Assembly: GCA_019044685.2 (NCBI GenBank)
Contig: JAGTXX020000011.1
Span: 2,294,001-2,358,000 of the forward strand
Direction: 5' to 3'
Source: Nannochloris sp. 'desiccata'
Taxonomy: Eukaryota; Chlorophyta; Trebouxiophyceae; Chlorellales; Chlorellaceae
DNA: 64,000 bases
Part shown: positions 42,673-55,300 of the stretch, in pieces
Layout of the letters: each line of letters begins with the position of its first letter
Position numbering within the stretch: position 1 is the stretch's first letter
Position numbers and translations under genes: made by a program
Notes under the pieces: generated by a model
The model's database searches: none
The model's input: only the letters and a program-made list of their open reading frames with translations
Told to the model about the DNA's origin: nothing

Positions 42673-43963
42673 AAATAAGTACTTACGTGACGAAGCAAAT
42701 TAGTTTTAGAAGAGAAAAGAAAATGATTAAAAAGACTGAATTGTTCCGGGGATTGTTTTTTTCTACATTGAACTTCTATAAACACTTCAGCCAAGTATCT
42801 GCGAAAGAAATCTGCATTCTAGTTTTCTCTCTCTTGTCGTTATCTTTTTGGCTGTTCCCCTATTGAGAAGATACACTACCTTTGGTAGTATTACACAGAG
42901 TACAGATTTCTAACTACTTGAACACGTGTAAATACTTGTTTGTTATTATACTAGAAGGTACTCGAAGAAAGAAAGTAAATTAAATTATTTATCAACCAAG
43001 ACTTTTAACAAAATCTTGCTGTTGCCGTTGCCGAGGAGTGTTCCTTAATTTTGCGAAGATTTGTCCGCCGCAGCCAGGGCTTTGCAGGCTACTTTATTTA
43101 CCTTCATTTCATTTATTCTTCTGATATCTAGCACTGCACTATTTAGCAACTTTGCACCCGCTGCATAATGAGAATTTCTTTCTTCCAAGAGGGCACACCG
43201 CCGTGCAAGACAAAGACGAGCAAGGAAAGACTCTCGAAATGGTTGCCCTTTCAACCGCACATGAGATCTCTGTCTTCTTTTGTACAAATATCACTGGCAC
43301 ATTTGTCTCTGCAATACGAATACTTGAATAAATCTGGGCGGGGGCAGGGCGGGACGGGACGGGACGACAACGAGCGAAACAAGCATGAGAAATTATTATA
43401 AGCGGCAGCGAGGGGAGAAAGGTGCCTGAAAATTCATTAGACTACTACGGTGTATTTAAGGACTCTAAAACCGTATAAGCGAATTAGGTCAGAAGAGTTG
43501 TGGTTCAAAAGTACTTAATTGCCAACCACGTTTGGGATGCGTTCTGGAGCAGCGATAGTCTCCATTATTTCTGCAAGAGTTTCAGAAGCTTCACGGGTGG
43601 GTACAAAAAGGTTCAGGGAAAGAATTTGACTTGTTGGTAACCCTAACTGTAGATTAAATCAACATGTGCCACTGCTTTCGAAATATCACTCTCAAGTTAA
43701 GAATACAGCGCTTCTGATGACGTGCCAGCAATCATGATGCATATATAATAGTGGTTCGGGCATTGCTGTGCTTAATTGAAACCTAAACCTATTTGAGATG
43801 TGTCAACAGATCTCCTTGAAAAACTGAGCGCCAAGACAGCCGCCAACTTAGCTTTTCATCGGCCCCAATATGTTCACCAAATTACATATTTCCTTTATAA
43901 ACTCATTCTCGATATACAGTTGGTAACTGGGTAGCCGCACTAGGGCCCTCAGCTGCCAAGACC
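42673..43963. other. Long intergenic region
   Basis: About 1.3 kb. Apart from the doubtful minus-strand frame listed separately, no gene seen. A G-rich patch with GGGAC repeats lies at about 43337-43366. The end is the promoter of the Pescadillo gene. Confidence 0.45.
43045..43287 (-). CDS. Doubtful small ORF
   Basis: An 80-residue frame rich in Arg, Ala and Leu. It matches no family I know and has no neighbour that supports it. Its helical, basic composition could be real or chance; listed only because the surrounding 1.3 kb is otherwise empty. Confidence 0.15.
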   Translation of the reverse strand: MYKRRQRSHVRLKGQPFRESFLARLCLARRCALLEERNSHYAAGAKLLNSAVLDIRRINEMKVNKVACKALAAADKSSQN

Positions 43964-46257
43964 ATGTTAAAAAAGAAAAAGGTAAACTAATTCAATTGAC
44001 CATGCGCAGAGAAAACAATAAATTATATTGTTTCTCCGCAGCTATCTATGTCTGATATCGTATGTATTACATTTATCGGCTCGATTTGTAGTTCTAAACT
44101 CATTATCTCACCAATGCATCGTTCTGCATCCATCTTCTTTTGCAGGGTCAGGCCGGCAATGCCGTGCAATATGTCACCCGTAACCAAGCTCTAAAGAAAC
44201 TCCAGCTCAAGTTATCTGAGTTCCGGAGGCTATGCATCCTCAAAGGCATCCATCCTCGCGAGCCAAAGAAAAAAACCCAAGGCTCTCACAAAACATATTA
44301 CCATACCAAGGATATAGCCTATTTGTTACACGAACCCCTACTTAAAAAAGTCCGCGAACTTGCTGCCTATGATAAAAAGATCCGTAAAGCGACTGCCAAG
44401 AAGAACAAAGACTTGGCAATTCGATTAGCTTCCCGCCGTCCTGGCTACCGTCTTGATCACCTTGTTCGCGAACGCTACCCTTCATTTGTAGACGCTCTTC
44501 GCGATCTTGATGATCCTTTGACCATGGTCCATCTCTTTGCAGTACTTCCTGCGGATGCAGATCATGGCATCCCTCCTGATCGTGTCCACTTGGCTCGGAG
44601 ACTCGCCCTCGAGTGGCAAGCATGGGTAGTCCGTGCTCACGCTCTTCGCAAGGCATTCATCTCCGTCAAAGGTTTTTACTTCCAAGCAGAGGTGCAGGGA
44701 CAAGCTATAACGTGGCTTGTACCACATCAAACTTCCCAAGTATTGCCTACTGATGTAGACTTCAAGGTGATGCTTACATTTTTAGAACTCCACCAAACAA
44801 CGTTGCAATTTGTGCTCTATAAATTATACCATAACGAAGGATTGCGGTATCCTCCTGTTGTGGATACAAAGTTGGAAGAAGCTGCAGCTGGGTTACAAGC
44901 TTTAATGGCTGATCTAGCGGCTGGACCTGATGCATTGCTACCTTCTAGCGGTGCTGATGGAAAGAAGAAAAGCAGAAGAAGGGGCGGTAAGAAGAATAAG
45001 TCAAATGGTGGTGCTACAAATCCTGAAGCTACTGCGCGATTAGGGACCTTGTCCTCTAAAGTAGCTGAGCTGGAAGAGGAGATTAAAGCCATGAGCAAAC
45101 AAGCCGAAGATCGGAGAAAGGCCGCTGCTGTTGAGAAAGCACAACAAAATGGTGAAGAAGACGAAGAAGAAGAAGAAGAAGAAGTTGACGAGGAAGGTTC
45201 AGATATTGACATAGAAATCGATTCTGGAGATGACGCTGAAGCTGAAGAAGAGGAAGTCGATGGTAGTGATTCAGACAACGAAGAAGAAGGCAGCGACGCT
45301 GAAGAAGCTGAAGATGACGACGAGGATGAAGAAGAAGATGCTGAAGATCCTGAAGACGGCGATATCCCTACATCAGTCGCCGCAGCTCTCCCTGATGCTT
45401 CTCTAATTGTCGGTGGCGCGACGGACATCGATTCTGAAGACAGTGCTGCTGTATGCGCTGCTCTCTTCCGTGGCATGGTCTTCTTCTTAGGCCGTGAAGT
45501 CCCTCGTGAACAGCTTCTTTTGGTTGTTCGTTCTTTTGGTGGGGATGCTGGCTGGGCAGGGGAAGGCTCCCCGTTGTCTGAAGATGACCAGAGGATCACA
45601 CATCACATTGTAGATCGCCCTGCTGTTGGAGGTACTGTGTACGAGACCAGAGAATATGTACAACCCCAGTGGATATTTGATTCCGCAAATGCGAGAGTGA
45701 TCGTACGAGCTGTACTTTACGCGCCTGGAAAGATACCGCCACCTCATTTATCTCCCTTTGTTGGTGCTGACGCTGAGGGGTACATGCCAGAGTACGGCAA
45801 GGAAATTAAAGCATTACAAGAAGCTGCAAAAACAGCACGATCACGTGCTGCTGGCGCTGCAGTGGAAGGAGCATTCCTGGGTGCTGATGGTGCTGGCGGG
45901 GGCCCTGATGGCAATGATGATGAAAATAAACTTGGAGAGGAAGTTGCTCTGCAAGATGCTGAAGAAAGATACGCTGCTGAGTTGGCACGCGAGCTTGGCA
46001 AAGAGAAGGATGGAGAGGAAGGTGAAGCTGCTGTTGCTGTTGGAAGCAAACGTCGTCGTGGAGCTGCTTCTACTGGCAGAACTGTTGGCGGGAAAAATAA
46101 TGAAGAGGATGACGAGGATGCCATGGAGGGAATAATGATGACACGTAAGGTGAAAAGAGCGTATGAAAAGGCAAAGAGAGTGCAAGATGAGAAGGCAGCT
46201 CGTGTGGAAGAGTTGGAAACAAAGGCTGCAAAGCTTAAACGAAAAGGTGCCAAGTAG
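43964..46257 (+). CDS. PES1: Pescadillo homolog (ribosome biogenesis)
   Basis: Pescadillo (Nop7) works in the PES1-BOP1-WDR12 complex for 27S/32S pre-rRNA processing and 60S assembly in the nucleolus. Exon 1 is an 18-base coding exon (43964-43981, MLKKKK); exon 2 is 44146-46257. Total 709 residues. AVQYVTRNQALKKLQLKLSEFRRLCILKGIHPREPKKK, YYHTKDIAYLLHEPLL and DALRDLDDPLTMVHLFAVLPA are the family N-terminal domain. A long Glu/Asp-rich insert (about 345-415) precedes a BRCT-like region (LFRGMVFFLGREVPREQL ... WIFDSANARV). The C-terminus is a Lys/Glu-rich coiled coil. The acidic insert is longer than usual. Confidence 0.93.
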
Positions 46258-46638
46258 AGAACTCCCAAATTTTAAAATGTTTTTAGGCAGCGATGGAAGG
46301 GAAGAAAACAATTCTGATAATGCGTTTCATGTTATCTTTGCCTGGTTTAAGCTGAGTTTCTTATCGCAATCGCATCTATTAGCAAGTATGTAAGTATAAA
46401 CAATCGAAAAGCTAATTAATGTCTGGCTAGAACTTCAAAATGTAAGCAGCAATTGGTGGCCTTGCAAGGTTGATGCCTGCACTGAAGGCTGTCCACGATT
46501 CAGGCTGTCCACGCTTTGGAAAAGAACGAGAGAACACGGCGGACTATATCGCACGTTGAATTGAACCAGGCAATCACATTTTAATATTTCTCTATTATAT
46601 TTCCCTTGCTTACATTCACAAGCAAGCATAGAGACACG
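46258..46638. other. Intergenic region
   Basis: Pescadillo 3' flank and GDP-mannose epimerase promoter. Nothing else seen. Confidence 0.4.
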
Positions 46639-48126
46639 ATGGCGGCTAAGAATGTTGCTGACATTTATGAGGCCAGTTCCAAGTTGGCAAAGTATCCTTT
46701 CGAGGTATACTGGCCCTCTCAGAAGCTGAAGATCTGTGTCACAGGAGCCGGTGGTTTCATTGCCAGGTACATTTGGCTGAACAAAATGCTTATAGCAGTG
46801 TAAAAACTATTTTGATTTGTATCGTCAAGATTCAGTCACGCTAACGCTTCACCCCTTTTTCTTGACACATTGCAGTCACTTGGCCAAGCGTTTGAAGAGT
46901 GAAGGTCACTACATTGTTGCTTGTGACTGGAAGCGTAATGAGCACATGCCTGTAAGTTTTACTTTACATTTTTCTTGGGAATCTGTGGTTGGCTAGGTGA
47001 TGACCCGATTCGTTTAGCTAGCTGTCAGTATAGGGCACTACAACGCTCTAGATGTCTCGTAAATATCATACTACAACAAATAAGAGCAAGTATGCTATCA
47101 AAATCGCTATGATTTTCCGTCCATTTTCTGACTGAAATCTCCCATTTTAATCACTTGCAGGAGAACATCTTTTGCGATGAGTTCCATCTTGTAGATCTCC
47201 GTGTTTACGATAACTGCGCCAAAGTGGTTGCCGGATGCGACCAGGTCTTCAATCTTGCCGCTGATATGGGTGGTATGGGCTTCATTCAATCCAACCACTC
47301 AGTCATCATGTACAACAACACTATGATCAGTCTCAACGTCCTTGAAGCTGCCCGCATCGCCAACTGCACTCGCTTCTTCTATGCTTCTTCCGCCTGCATA
47401 TATCCTGAGGGCAAGCAGCTCGAAACTGAGGTCGAGGGCGGTGGTCTCAAGGAAGATGACGCCTGGCCTGCTCAGCCTCAGGACGCTTATGGTCTTGAAA
47501 AGCTCGCCTCTGAAGAGATTGCTATGCATTATACCAAAGATTTCGGTATTGAATGTCGCATCGCTCGTTTCCACAACATCTACGGCCCTTACGGTACCTG
47601 GAAGGGCGGTCGTGAAAAGGCCCCCGCCGCCTTCTGCCGTAAAGCAATCACTTCCGTTGGCGAAGTCGAAATGTGGGGAGATGGCAAACAAACTCGTTCT
47701 TTTACTTTCATTGATGATTGTGTCGAAGGTATCCTTCGTATTACCAAGTCTGACTACCGTCAGCCTCTTAATTTAGGCTCCGATGAAATGATTTCAATGA
47801 ACGACATGATGAACTTAATCCTCGGTTTTGATGGTGAAAAGAAGGGCATTAAGCATATCCCTGGCCCTGAAGGAGTCCGTGGCCGTAATTCTGATAACAA
47901 AAAGATCTTGGAAAAGCTCGGATGGGCTCCCAGTATTAGACTTGCTGATGGCTTGAACGTGACATATCACTGGATTAAAGGAGAGTTGGAGAATGAGGCC
48001 AAGGACGGTAGCAAAGATCAGACCGAATATGCCAAATCAATGGTTGTACAGACCTCTGCACCAAAGGCGTTGGGTACATTGCGTGCTGCTGATGGTGATG
48101 AGGGTCTTCAAGATGCTAGGGATTAA
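46639..48126 (+). CDS. GME: GDP-mannose 3,5-epimerase
   Basis: GME converts GDP-D-mannose to GDP-L-galactose (and GDP-L-gulose), feeding ascorbate and cell-wall polysaccharide synthesis in the cytosol. Three exons: 46639-46766, 46876-46951 and 47161-48126; 389 residues. The Rossmann motif is ITGAGGFIA-like (VTGAGGFIAR|SHLAKRL, split by intron 1). NEHM, ENIFCDEFHLVDLRV, FNLAADMGGMGFIQSNHSVIMYNNTMIS, SSACIYPE with the YGLEK catalytic Tyr/Lys, RFHNIYGPYGTWKGGREKAPAAFCRKA and GPEGVRGRNSDN are all plant-like and intact. This is a marker of the green lineage. Confidence 0.96.
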
Positions 48127-48642
48127 ATAACGAGTACTCTTCACTTAAAAATAAGAAAATCTGTTTTGCTTTTCTTCCGCTCTCTCGTTGGCGCTTCTAA
48201 GCTGCCATTTGTCTTTCCCATATATATAAATAAACAGTCCACCCATGTGCGCACAGAGACGATGCCAATAATACTACTTATAAAATAATTCATTTGTCCG
48301 ATTCAATTTTTGCTCGCTGGAGACGACAACGAAGAGAATCTATAAGTGGGAGCTGTTTCAAAAAGCATTTTTCTTTCTTTCTTTCCTCTCTCTGGTTTCC
48401 TTCATTGAAAAGCATACTACATTCTTAATTTTTCTTTTGTCTTTACCCATTGTTCTGATTTATATATATCTTTTCTGCCTTTAAACCCTCGCTTTAAATG
48501 ACGCTAAAAAGAAAATGAAAAGGGGAGGATGGTTGACTTTACACTTTATTCTTCAGGCTCCTTATTCATTCTATCTATCTAATTTATAAGCTACAAAACA
48601 ATCCAGTACAATGATATATTGTGTCATAATTTTCTAGATTTT
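48127..48642. other. 3' intergenic between convergent genes
   Basis: AT-rich 3' flanks of GME and RAB2, with T/C-rich tracts. No gene seen. Confidence 0.45.
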
Positions 48643-49457
<815 letters not shown>

Positions 49458-49799
49458 GGTTATTGCGTGCTCGGCTTATTTATAAACCTAGTAACGTCTA
49501 GGCTTTGCTACGACAAGGGTGAGTGAACTAAATGCACGTTAAAGTCGTAGATCGGTCCAGAAATGCAGAAGATCCCTAATTTCAAAACGTGTTTCTATCG
49601 GTGACAACTGAAATGCAGCTGGAGTGCAGAAAAATATAATTATCAAGATAACACAATCTGTTTGCTTTTCACGGAAGAAATGAACGAGCTCGCTTCTCAT
49701 TCTTGTCTGCTGTGCTGTGTGTGGCGTTTAAAATTTTCATCGTCCACCCTTTCATTTCCACTCTGCATTATCCATTACACACTTGACATACATTCAATC
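49458..49799. other. Intergenic region between same-strand genes
   Basis: Promoter of RAB2 and 3' flank of the NDOR1 gene. Nothing else seen. Confidence 0.4.
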
Positions 49800-51980
49800 T
49801 TAACTCCAACATTCTACTTGGTACCTTCCAGTAGCTTCCATCCTTTTCACATACTTCTCGGCCTCCCCCCACTGCATTCCACCATGCTCACTCACCACTG
49901 TTTTAAACGCCGACTCCACCTCTCCAGGCATCTTGGCAGCACTTCCAGCTACAAACACCGCTGCCCCCCGCTGTAATAACTCCCAAATTTCTTTGCCATG
50001 CTCTTTAATGCGGTGTTGGACATATATTTTCTTCTCAGTATCACGGGAAAAGGCAGTTAGAAGACCATTACTGGGGGGTCCAGATAATATTCCCGCGGCT
50101 AGCATCTCTTCCCAATCGGTTCTACAGTAATAGTCTCCATGCTGGTTTCTACACCCAAAAACTAATACACATGGGCTCTCATTGCTATTATTACTACTAC
50201 TACTCGGGTTACCTCCATTTTCTACAGAATCTGATGTTATTTGCAGCCCTTTTTGCTGCTGCTGCTGCTGCTGTTGTTGTTTTTGGTGATGCCAAAACAA
50301 GCGGTGCTGCAGGTAGGATCTAAAAGGTGCCACCCCAGTGCCCGGCCCAATTAAAATAACTGGAGGTGGTAAATTTGGTGGTGCTTCTGCTGGGGATGGA
50401 AATTTCAATGCCCCGCGTTCTACCCACATGGCTACACGGGAAGTACCAGGGTCTAATCCCGCTAGCCAAGCACTACACAGACCTTTCCTACGGCGACGGG
50501 CGACAGGCGTCGTCCACTCGGCCACTGCGACTAATAGCTGTGCTTTATTGGGTAATAGCTCTAAAGACGACGCTACTGAGAATCTACGAGGCCGCAACCT
50601 AGGGCAATACGAGAACAACCACTCTAAAGAAAGTTTTGCCGTGCTAAAATCAGTTAGAACTTCTAAAACAGTGCGCCCTTCTCTGCGGCAATATTCGTGC
50701 AGGTCATCCCTACCTTGTGCTGAAGCGAAATACTTGAGGCGGTCTGCGTGTAAACCTGGTGGGCAGTGCTGTGCGAGGGCTTGGAAGAAAGAACGCCGTG
50801 GGATTGCAGAGTCCACATCTAAAACGCCAGCTATCAGAGACCCAATTTGCAGAACGATAGTTGAACTTAAATCACTGCTACCATCTAGGTTATTTCTATT
50901 ATTTGTATTTAAATTCTGTTCTTGTGGTGGTGTGATAGCTACCCAGGCTTCAGGATCAAGCTCACATCGACTACAAAGCGCCTTTATCGACTCTTCACGT
51001 TGTTGCGGCCATACAGCAATGATATCTCCAGGCTCAAACTCCACCAGTTTGGCTTCTTCAGTATTAGCGACAGTGTCGAGAGTAGAAGCAATGGAAGGAA
51101 AAGAGAAATTTAAAAGTCGGACATCTTGAAAGTGAGTCTCTGATGTGACTCTCTCGTTCTTTTCTAGCATTGCAAACACAGGATGTGCAGCAGAGTATCT
51201 GCCAGATCCTTCGGCTCCAATAGAAGAAGAAGAAGAAGAAAGGAGGCTAGTAGCAGGTAAGAGTCCCGAGATTACAGCGTCAAGACTGTCCACAGCTGCT
51301 GCTGCCGCCACAGCTGCTTCATAATTTGAATTGTATTTCTTTCTTCCTACTAGTGGTGAATTGTTAGGCAACATCGTGACTGTGTATTTAGGTTTTAGTA
51401 TACCTGAGGTGTCTTCAGGTGCAGGCTCTTGAAAGAGATTTGTAACGCCGGTTACGTTTTCAATGGCGGTGGCCGATGTTGCTGGTTGCAAAGGAAATTT
51501 ATTTCTTAAAGCCTTCCATAATTGCGGTAGCCATAGATCCAACGCTGCATCATATCCGCTCTTATGCTGATCATCTCCAAGACCTAAAGGAATAAGCGCA
51601 CCCGCGCCCAGTGCTTCAAGCCGGCGGTACAGTAATTTTCCCATTGTGTTGTACTTCAGGTAGCCAGAATCACCAAGGCCAAACACCGCCACCGACATGG
51701 AGCTTAAAGAATTTGGTGGCAAGCTCTTTCTTCGTAAAAATTTCCAAAATTCCGTGATATTTTCTGGAGGATCACCTTGTCCTGTCGTGCTCACTACAAA
51801 AATTGTGGCTTGTTCGCTAGGAAATTGGGAAAGAGAGGTGCAGAGGTAGGCGTCGGCGGGGAGGACACGAGGTTGATAATATCTGCGTTCTGATTCTCTA
51901 GCGATGAGTTCAGCGACGTCTTGGGCATTTCCAGTTTGAGATGCATAGAGAATCAGGAGTGGTTGAGGTTGAAATGCCAT
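49800..51980 (-). CDS. TAH18: Diflavin oxidoreductase NDOR1/TAH18 (ATR3)
   Basis: TAH18/NDOR1 passes NADPH electrons through FAD and FMN to Dre2/CIAPIN1 at the start of cytosolic iron-sulfur protein assembly. Single exon, 726 residues. The flavodoxin domain (residues about 8-160) has LYASQTGNAQDVAELIA, STTGQGDPPENITEFWKFL and AVFGLGDSGYLKYN. The FAD domain contains RRFSVASS. The NADPH domain has ILIGPGTGVAPFRSYLQHR and VFGCRNQHGDYYC. The C-terminal aromatic is the Trp of ECWS, as in related reductases. Inserts between domains are low in complexity, including a Q10-type run after the NADPH-binding Gly motif. Divergent from the importin-like gene (373 bp). Confidence 0.93.
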   Translation of the reverse strand: MAFQPQPLLILYASQTGNAQDVAELIARESERRYYQPRVLPADAYLCTSLSQFPSEQATIFVVSTTGQGDPPENITEFWKFLRRKSLPPNSLSSMSVAVFGLGDSGYLKYNTMGKLLYRRLEALGAGALIPLGLGDDQHKSGYDAALDLWLPQLWKALRNKFPLQPATSATAIENVTGVTNLFQEPAPEDTSGILKPKYTVTMLPNNSPLVGRKKYNSNYEAAVAAAAAVDSLDAVISGLLPATSLLSSSSSSIGAEGSGRYSAAHPVFAMLEKNERVTSETHFQDVRLLNFSFPSIASTLDTVANTEEAKLVEFEPGDIIAVWPQQREESIKALCSRCELDPEAWVAITPPQEQNLNTNNRNNLDGSSDLSSTIVLQIGSLIAGVLDVDSAIPRRSFFQALAQHCPPGLHADRLKYFASAQGRDDLHEYCRREGRTVLEVLTDFSTAKLSLEWLFSYCPRLRPRRFSVASSLELLPNKAQLLVAVAEWTTPVARRRRKGLCSAWLAGLDPGTSRVAMWVERGALKFPSPAEAPPNLPPPVILIGPGTGVAPFRSYLQHRLFWHHQKQQQQQQQQQKGLQITSDSVENGGNPSSSSNNSNESPCVLVFGCRNQHGDYYCRTDWEEMLAAGILSGPPSNGLLTAFSRDTEKKIYVQHRIKEHGKEIWELLQRGAAVFVAGSAAKMPGEVESAFKTVVSEHGGMQWGEAEKYVKRMEATGRYQVECWS

Positions 51981-52353
51981 TTTTTATGTTTTTGGTTTAA
52001 ATTTGAAGTGATCAGTATTGAGGCAGAATTAATAAATCAGGTTGGTTTCAAGGAGCAATCTGCGTATAGATTTGGACCAAGTGTACATATATAAATATGT
52101 CTTCTAAATTAAATTTATAATGTGGGTTTGTATAAGCTTTTGAGGCCTTGAGAAGTTCAAATATAGAATCCAACTTTGCTTTGCTCTTAAGAATTACAGA
52201 ACGCTCTAATCGAGAAATGCATTTTACAAAGTTGTTTGACTGAATATTGGGAACCCATACACCACTGCGATCAGTGATAATTTACATTTCTTCCAATAAT
52301 TTTATGCCAAAATGATCTCTAAATCTACTTGACTTCTCGTTCCTTCTTCCGCA
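51981..52353. promoter_or_regulatory. Divergent promoter region, TAH18 / importin-like gene
   Basis: 373 bases between opposite starts, AT-rich, with TATATAAATA near 52088. Assignment of that word as a TATA element is only a guess. Confidence 0.3.
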
Positions 52354-55300
52354 ATGTATCTCGACGAGTTTGCAGCCCGGTTGCATCAACTTGAAGATCC
52401 ACATACAGATGTCCAAACAAGGCATGCTGCTGATCAATGGCTAACACTATTCCGAGATAGTCCCCAGGCATGGAGCACCGCTCAATCCGCTCTGTCGACA
52501 GGAGACCCTTCTCTATGGCCCCATGCCGCTCAAGTTTTAGCCTACAAAAGCAAACGTCAGCTTGCACAAATACCAGAAATAGAACAACGCATGGCATTAC
52601 TACAAACACTCTCGACAGCTCTTGCTACACTTTCTTCTTCTCACCGACCAACTACCGCCTCCAGCTCTTCTTCCTTTCGTGCTGTCACCCAAGGCCTTTG
52701 TATTGCGATTTCTAATTTGATTCTACAACTTCCCACACTTCCTCGCCCATTAGAAGCCATGGGGTCTCTACTGGATCAACAAGTAATGCTTGAATTTCTA
52801 ACAATATTGCCGGGGGAGGTTGACGATGCGTACTCAGCTCTCCACGCATCGATAGCAACTGACGCGAGTGAAGCTGCTTTTCTGTTAAAGCAACGGGCTG
52901 GAGAGTGGTGCATTGAAGTAGGCAGCTGGCTGTATAATATAGTAGGCTCAATGGTACAGTCACAACCACAGCTCGCTGCATATTTAAATTCTACTAGGGA
53001 TAGTCCATTAAACACGCCGCCTCATACAGCCGCTGTGTTGCCCCCCTTGTTTGTGCCCAGTATCAGTTGTTTCTCTGCCTGGATTAAATGGGGTGGGCTA
53101 TTTTACATGGAGGAAAAACACTGGGAATATATGCTACGTCTCTCTAGTACAGTGTTGCTTTGTAGTGGCACTGACATTACCACGTGTAGTAGTGACGGCA
53201 TCAGTGGTGTTCCTATTTCCGCAGCAGCAGCAGCGGTGGCGGCAGGAGTTGAAGCTTTGAGTGAGGCAATAGAGCGGCCTGCTCCTGAAACACATCGCAT
53301 AGTATTAGACATATGTCTACGTATCTCTCAGTACATCACAACCGTGTTCCCTCTAGGCAGTAGTACACATAGCAATATGCCTATTAGGATTGGTACGACT
53401 TCCTCTGACCAATACAGACACGTAACGCATGTCTTTACCACCTATTGCTCTACGAATGCCAATGTAGTAGCTTCTGAGACGACAGAAGGTGGTGTATTAC
53501 GTAATGTGCTATTACATCTTGTGGCTTTAGCTGGTGAAAAAGCCGCTCGTGGTGGTGGTGGTAGTTACGATGAAGAAGAAGAGGAAGAAGAAGAAGAAAC
53601 TGGCGGTGTGCCTGCTGTATATGCCTTGGGAGACGTTTTGGAAGCGATTGTTGATCCTTCTCTGTCCATTCAAGTCGAAAGTGAAACTGAAGCGGCAGAG
53701 GCAATGCGCAAGGACAACGGCAATCCTGCTGATTTTTTCTCGAATTTTCAGTTGGTATCTAATCGAGAGAGAATACACTTTACAAGTACGGTTCTGTCAA
53801 TACTACTAAAATACTCACAAGTACCTCTACCGTACCAATTAAGCTCTGCTGCAACAGCAGCCATACTCCCTACTGGAATAAGAAATTTTAGAGCTCAAGG
53901 AGAGTGGCTGTTATGGTTGTGTGGGGAGATTTTAGAAGCAAATACATTCATACAACAACTCTATCATTTCTTTCAAACAGAGAGTACACGAACATCAAGT
54001 GAAATTGCATTGCAAGCTCTCGAGGTGTGTTTCTATGCGATTCACAAAGGGGCTGCAGGCGCTTTTTCTGAAGACGGGGACATTAATTTATCAGCGCCAT
54101 CGCCGCCATGGCTCGTTCCGTTGCTTTCTTTGTACGCCGCTGCTCAAAAACTAGACCCGTGCCAAAGACATCTCCAGCAAACAACACCGACGTCGCCTGG
54201 ATTAAATACTTTTCATTTTAATTTGTTGTCGTCGTTTGCGACGGTAGCACAACCACTGATGAAGGCACTGGCTTCTATGCCAGACCAGTGCCAGGGAGTA
54301 ATGGGGTTGATATTCAATCAAGCTGAATCTGCTATAAAAGCAACTACAACAGCTCCACATTCGTCTCGTAATAATATCAATTCAGAGAATTTTCTTGGCA
54401 GCCCCGAGGATCACCAAACAGGAGGAACGGATAATGAAAGCGTAAAGGAAGCAGCAGCGCAGGCTGTTCGTGCTGCATTATCTAGTCCTGCACAAGTACA
54501 AGCTATGGCGTTGGCTGCTGGGGCTGTTGGAGCTATTGATGGCATGCTGGCAGCACTAACTAGTGATACCTCCACTGTCACCTCTTCCTCGACCAATGGT
54601 CCTCTACTATATACGCGTAGAGACCCTGGAGCAAGAAAAGCATCTCAGCAACTAATTATTGCGTTAGTGCGCGTATTACACACCCACGATCAACATGCAG
54701 CAGCTGCTGCGCAACACGTTTTAAGGAATCGTGCTCTTCAAACGCTGATCACCATTGCCGCCGCCGCTGCCGCTGAAAGTGCTGCGAATACCATGCATTT
54801 CAATGCACTCCATGCTTCCCTAGAAGACCTTATGGCGTTGCTTAATGCTTTGGAAAGTCATATTGATCTTATGTTGGGATCGAGCAGCGAACAACACTGG
54901 CCAGTAGTTGATGCTACGATAAAAGATGCTGTTACTGCATGTCTTACTGCCTGGCCTAACATACGTAAGTATTAGTATCTAGATCTTTTTACATCTTGAA
55001 GATACGTATATTAGAAATCGGATTATTTGGCTCTGAAGTAATAGGTTAAACTAATAATTTCTGTTTTTCCCGCTTTGTTGTACAGTGACGGCACTTTCTC
55101 AAGCAGCAGCTGCAGCAGCAGCAGCTGGATCATCAGCTTCTACCTCGTCTCATATTGCCACCCTGTCTTCCATTATCTACCACGATGCATCACAGTGTCT
55201 CTGTAGCTGCATCCATCTCGCGCCAGGATCGATCACCCCATCTTTGACTCCACTTCTGGAGTCGCTGTATTCAACGTTCTTTCTTCCTGGTGGGCACAGC

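Noticed and set aside
44817..45599. Long Ser-rich ORF on the minus strand
   Set aside because: It is the antisense reading of the Glu/Asp codon tract of Pescadillo, with no homology of its own.
50338..51129. 263-codon plus-strand ORF
   Set aside because: Antisense to the FAD domain of TAH18, which is strongly conserved on the minus strand.
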